A stretch of 64,000 nucleotides of DNA, taken from positions 214,603 through 278,602 of the forward strand of contig NZ_BSDJ01000009.1 in assembly GCF_027925525.1 (NCBI RefSeq), read 5' to 3'. The notes under the pieces are model-generated. The model searched no databases and was not told the origin of the DNA. It worked only from the letters and a program-made list of their open reading frames with translations. Shown here piece after piece: positions 63,217 to 64,000 of the stretch. The first letter of the stretch is position 1; each line of letters starts with the position of its first letter. Both the position numbers and the translations under genes were made by a program. Source of the stretch: Paenibacillus tyrphae. Its GTDB lineage: Bacteria; Bacillota; Bacilli; Paenibacillales; NBRC-103111.

Positions 63217-63510
63217 GGCGTAAGGTATTTTCCACTTGGATTTTTTTCAATCCGTCAGGTTACATTATACTTCGTGACTACATTGAAAGTAGTTGAATTC
63301 CATTACGTTTTCATTCGCGCCGCGGCTGTACCAACCTTTATGCAACAGGTTTATGCAATGGTATGACAAGGGAGCGTTTATACGTAACGAGGAGCAGAAT
63401 ACGCAATTGTTTCAACGCCATGATTATAACTGCACGGTTCTCGAACGGTTCCTCAAATGCTTTTTCTATCACGAGCTATTTTTTTCGGCCAAGCCCAAAC
63501 TCAAAATAAA

Positions 63511-63532
63511 ACCTCACCGGAATAGGTGAGGT
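63511..63532 (-). terminator. Terminator of the small membrane protein gene
   Basis: ACCTCACC and GGTGAGGT form an 8-bp stem followed on the minus strand by TTTATTTT. Confidence 0.8.
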
Positions 63533-63549
63533 CAAGCCTATTATCGGAA

Positions 63550-63687
63550 TTACCGAAAACCTCGTACGCCTTGCAATACGTTTCTGCGGCCTCCGTTGCG
63601 TCTTGCCACGGCATAGGCGACAGCTCCGCCTGCCGCTAACGCCAGAATCGACATCGTTGTCCAGCTTCCAAACATTTTTCCATTCAT
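63550..63687 (-). CDS. Small single-pass membrane protein
   Basis: A 45-residue protein that starts MNGKMFGSWTTMSILALAAG. A hydrophobic segment (about 11-28) is followed by a basic tail (RRNGGRRNVLQGVRGFR). AAGGAG lies about 14 bp upstream, and a good terminator follows the stop, which supports a real gene. Small proteins with this hydrophobic-then-Arg/Gly-rich layout occur in many Bacillales, but I cannot name the family. Confidence 0.65.
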   Translation of the reverse strand: MNGKMFGSWTTMSILALAAGGAVAYAVARRNGGRRNVLQGVRGFR

Positions 63688-63920
63688 GATTGATATGATT
63701 GCTCCTTAAGACCATGATGGGTTAATGCCCCTAACCATGAGTAGTTTACGATGGATTCAACAAAATCATTCGGTCAATATTTGGGTTCGTGAGACATAAG
63801 GATCGCAATAGTATCGATAATAGTCTAGCGGAATTTAAGTATATTCAGATATTTGCCACGTCCGAATCTTATTTATAGATCATAGAATAAATAGACCAAC
63901 GCGAGAGAGGAGGAGAGCAA

Positions 63921-64000
63921 ATGAGTAGAGTGGAACAAACCGTCAGTCATAGCGGCAACTCGCATGTGACGGTTATCGTAGATACCACCCCTATCGCCTA
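63921..64000 (+). CDS. Start of a hypothetical gene (cut by the right edge)
   Basis: ATG 63921 follows a very strong site, GAGAGGAGGAGAGC. The 26 visible codons read MSRVEQTVSHSGNSHVTVIV and then DTTPIA, with no stop before the window ends. There is no signal peptide. I do not recognise the protein. Confidence 0.65.
   Translation, partial: MSRVEQTVSHSGNSHVTVIVDTTPIA

Noticed and set aside
63293..63529. 78-residue plus-strand open frame
   Set aside because: It lacks a ribosome site and overlaps the terminator of the minus-strand small membrane protein gene.
63476..63715. 79-residue minus-strand open frame
   Set aside because: It is out of frame with the better-supported 45-residue membrane protein, which has the ribosome site, hydrophobic helix and terminator.

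Overview
The window is one continuous piece of a spore-forming Firmicutes chromosome. Paenibacillaceae fit best. The main part is GC-rich, start codons are often TTG or GTG behind strong GGAGG-type ribosome sites, and several loci match Bacillus/Paenibacillus gene order: tig next to an YsoA-like gene, gerM-rph-rdgB, gerE, metNPQ behind a SAM-I riboswitch, and glpD next to glpP. I found no rRNA, tRNA, CRISPR array or replication origin. The species assignment is inference from gene content only.

Layout. 1-4.8 kb (minus strand): clpX (cut by the left edge), clpP, tig, an YsoA-like TPR protein and a small helical protein. 5.1-7 kb: an AsnO-type asparagine synthetase. 7-9.5 kb (minus): gerM, rph, rdgB. 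9.7-11.1 kb: a PAS-GGDEF diguanylate cyclase coupled to pgpA. 11.2-16.3 kb: two lipoproteins (one Ger(x)C-like), a methyltransferase/MBL pair and a ROK regulator. 16.6-18.5 kb: an intact IS1182-family element inserted in an intergenic repeat. 18.7-21 kb: two translationally coupled DGQHR (DndB-like) proteins with no dnd modification genes. 21.3-25.7 kb: a DUF2071 protein, a glpK 3' remnant, glpD with a leader terminator, glpP and an alpha/beta hydrolase. 26-27.7 kb: RNase J. 27.7-35 kb: a frameshifted lipoprotein gene, gerE, a GH38 alpha-mannosidase with its GntR/LacI-type regulator, and a frameshifted double-VOC gene. 35-37.9 kb: metNPQ with riboswitch. 38-44.5 kb: two two-component systems, a DedA protein with a methyltransferase, MscL and a YcnI protein. 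44.6-47.9 kb: an AT-rich foreign-looking island (frameshifted XRE regulator, tiny membrane peptide, secreted propeller-lectin protein). 47.9-53.9 kb: rbsRKDACB. 54-63.2 kb: a collagen-like spore-surface protein, a YheC/D ATP-grasp protein and a six-gene GDP-mannose/glycosyltransferase/acyltransferase operon. 63.5 kb to the end: a small membrane protein and the start of another gene.

How the genes work together. The right end (54-63 kb) reads as a spore-surface glycosylation module: a collagen-like scaffold, nucleotide-sugar synthesis (manC, gmd), three glycosyltransferases with unusual N-terminal extensions and a NeuD-like acyltransferase. The glycerol region shows a G3P-responsive antitermination circuit (GlpP acting on the glpD leader) left behind after loss of a neighbouring glycerol kinase gene. 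The ribose operon is autoregulated through two near-identical operators flanking a promoter.

Most unusual points: the orphan DGQHR pair beside the IS element, the XRE/small-peptide locus with inverted operator-like repeats, the surface-glycan operon, the 34-bp tandem repeat built from the end of mscL, and five single-base deletions confined to three genes between 27.7 and 45 kb, which are either real decay or assembly errors.
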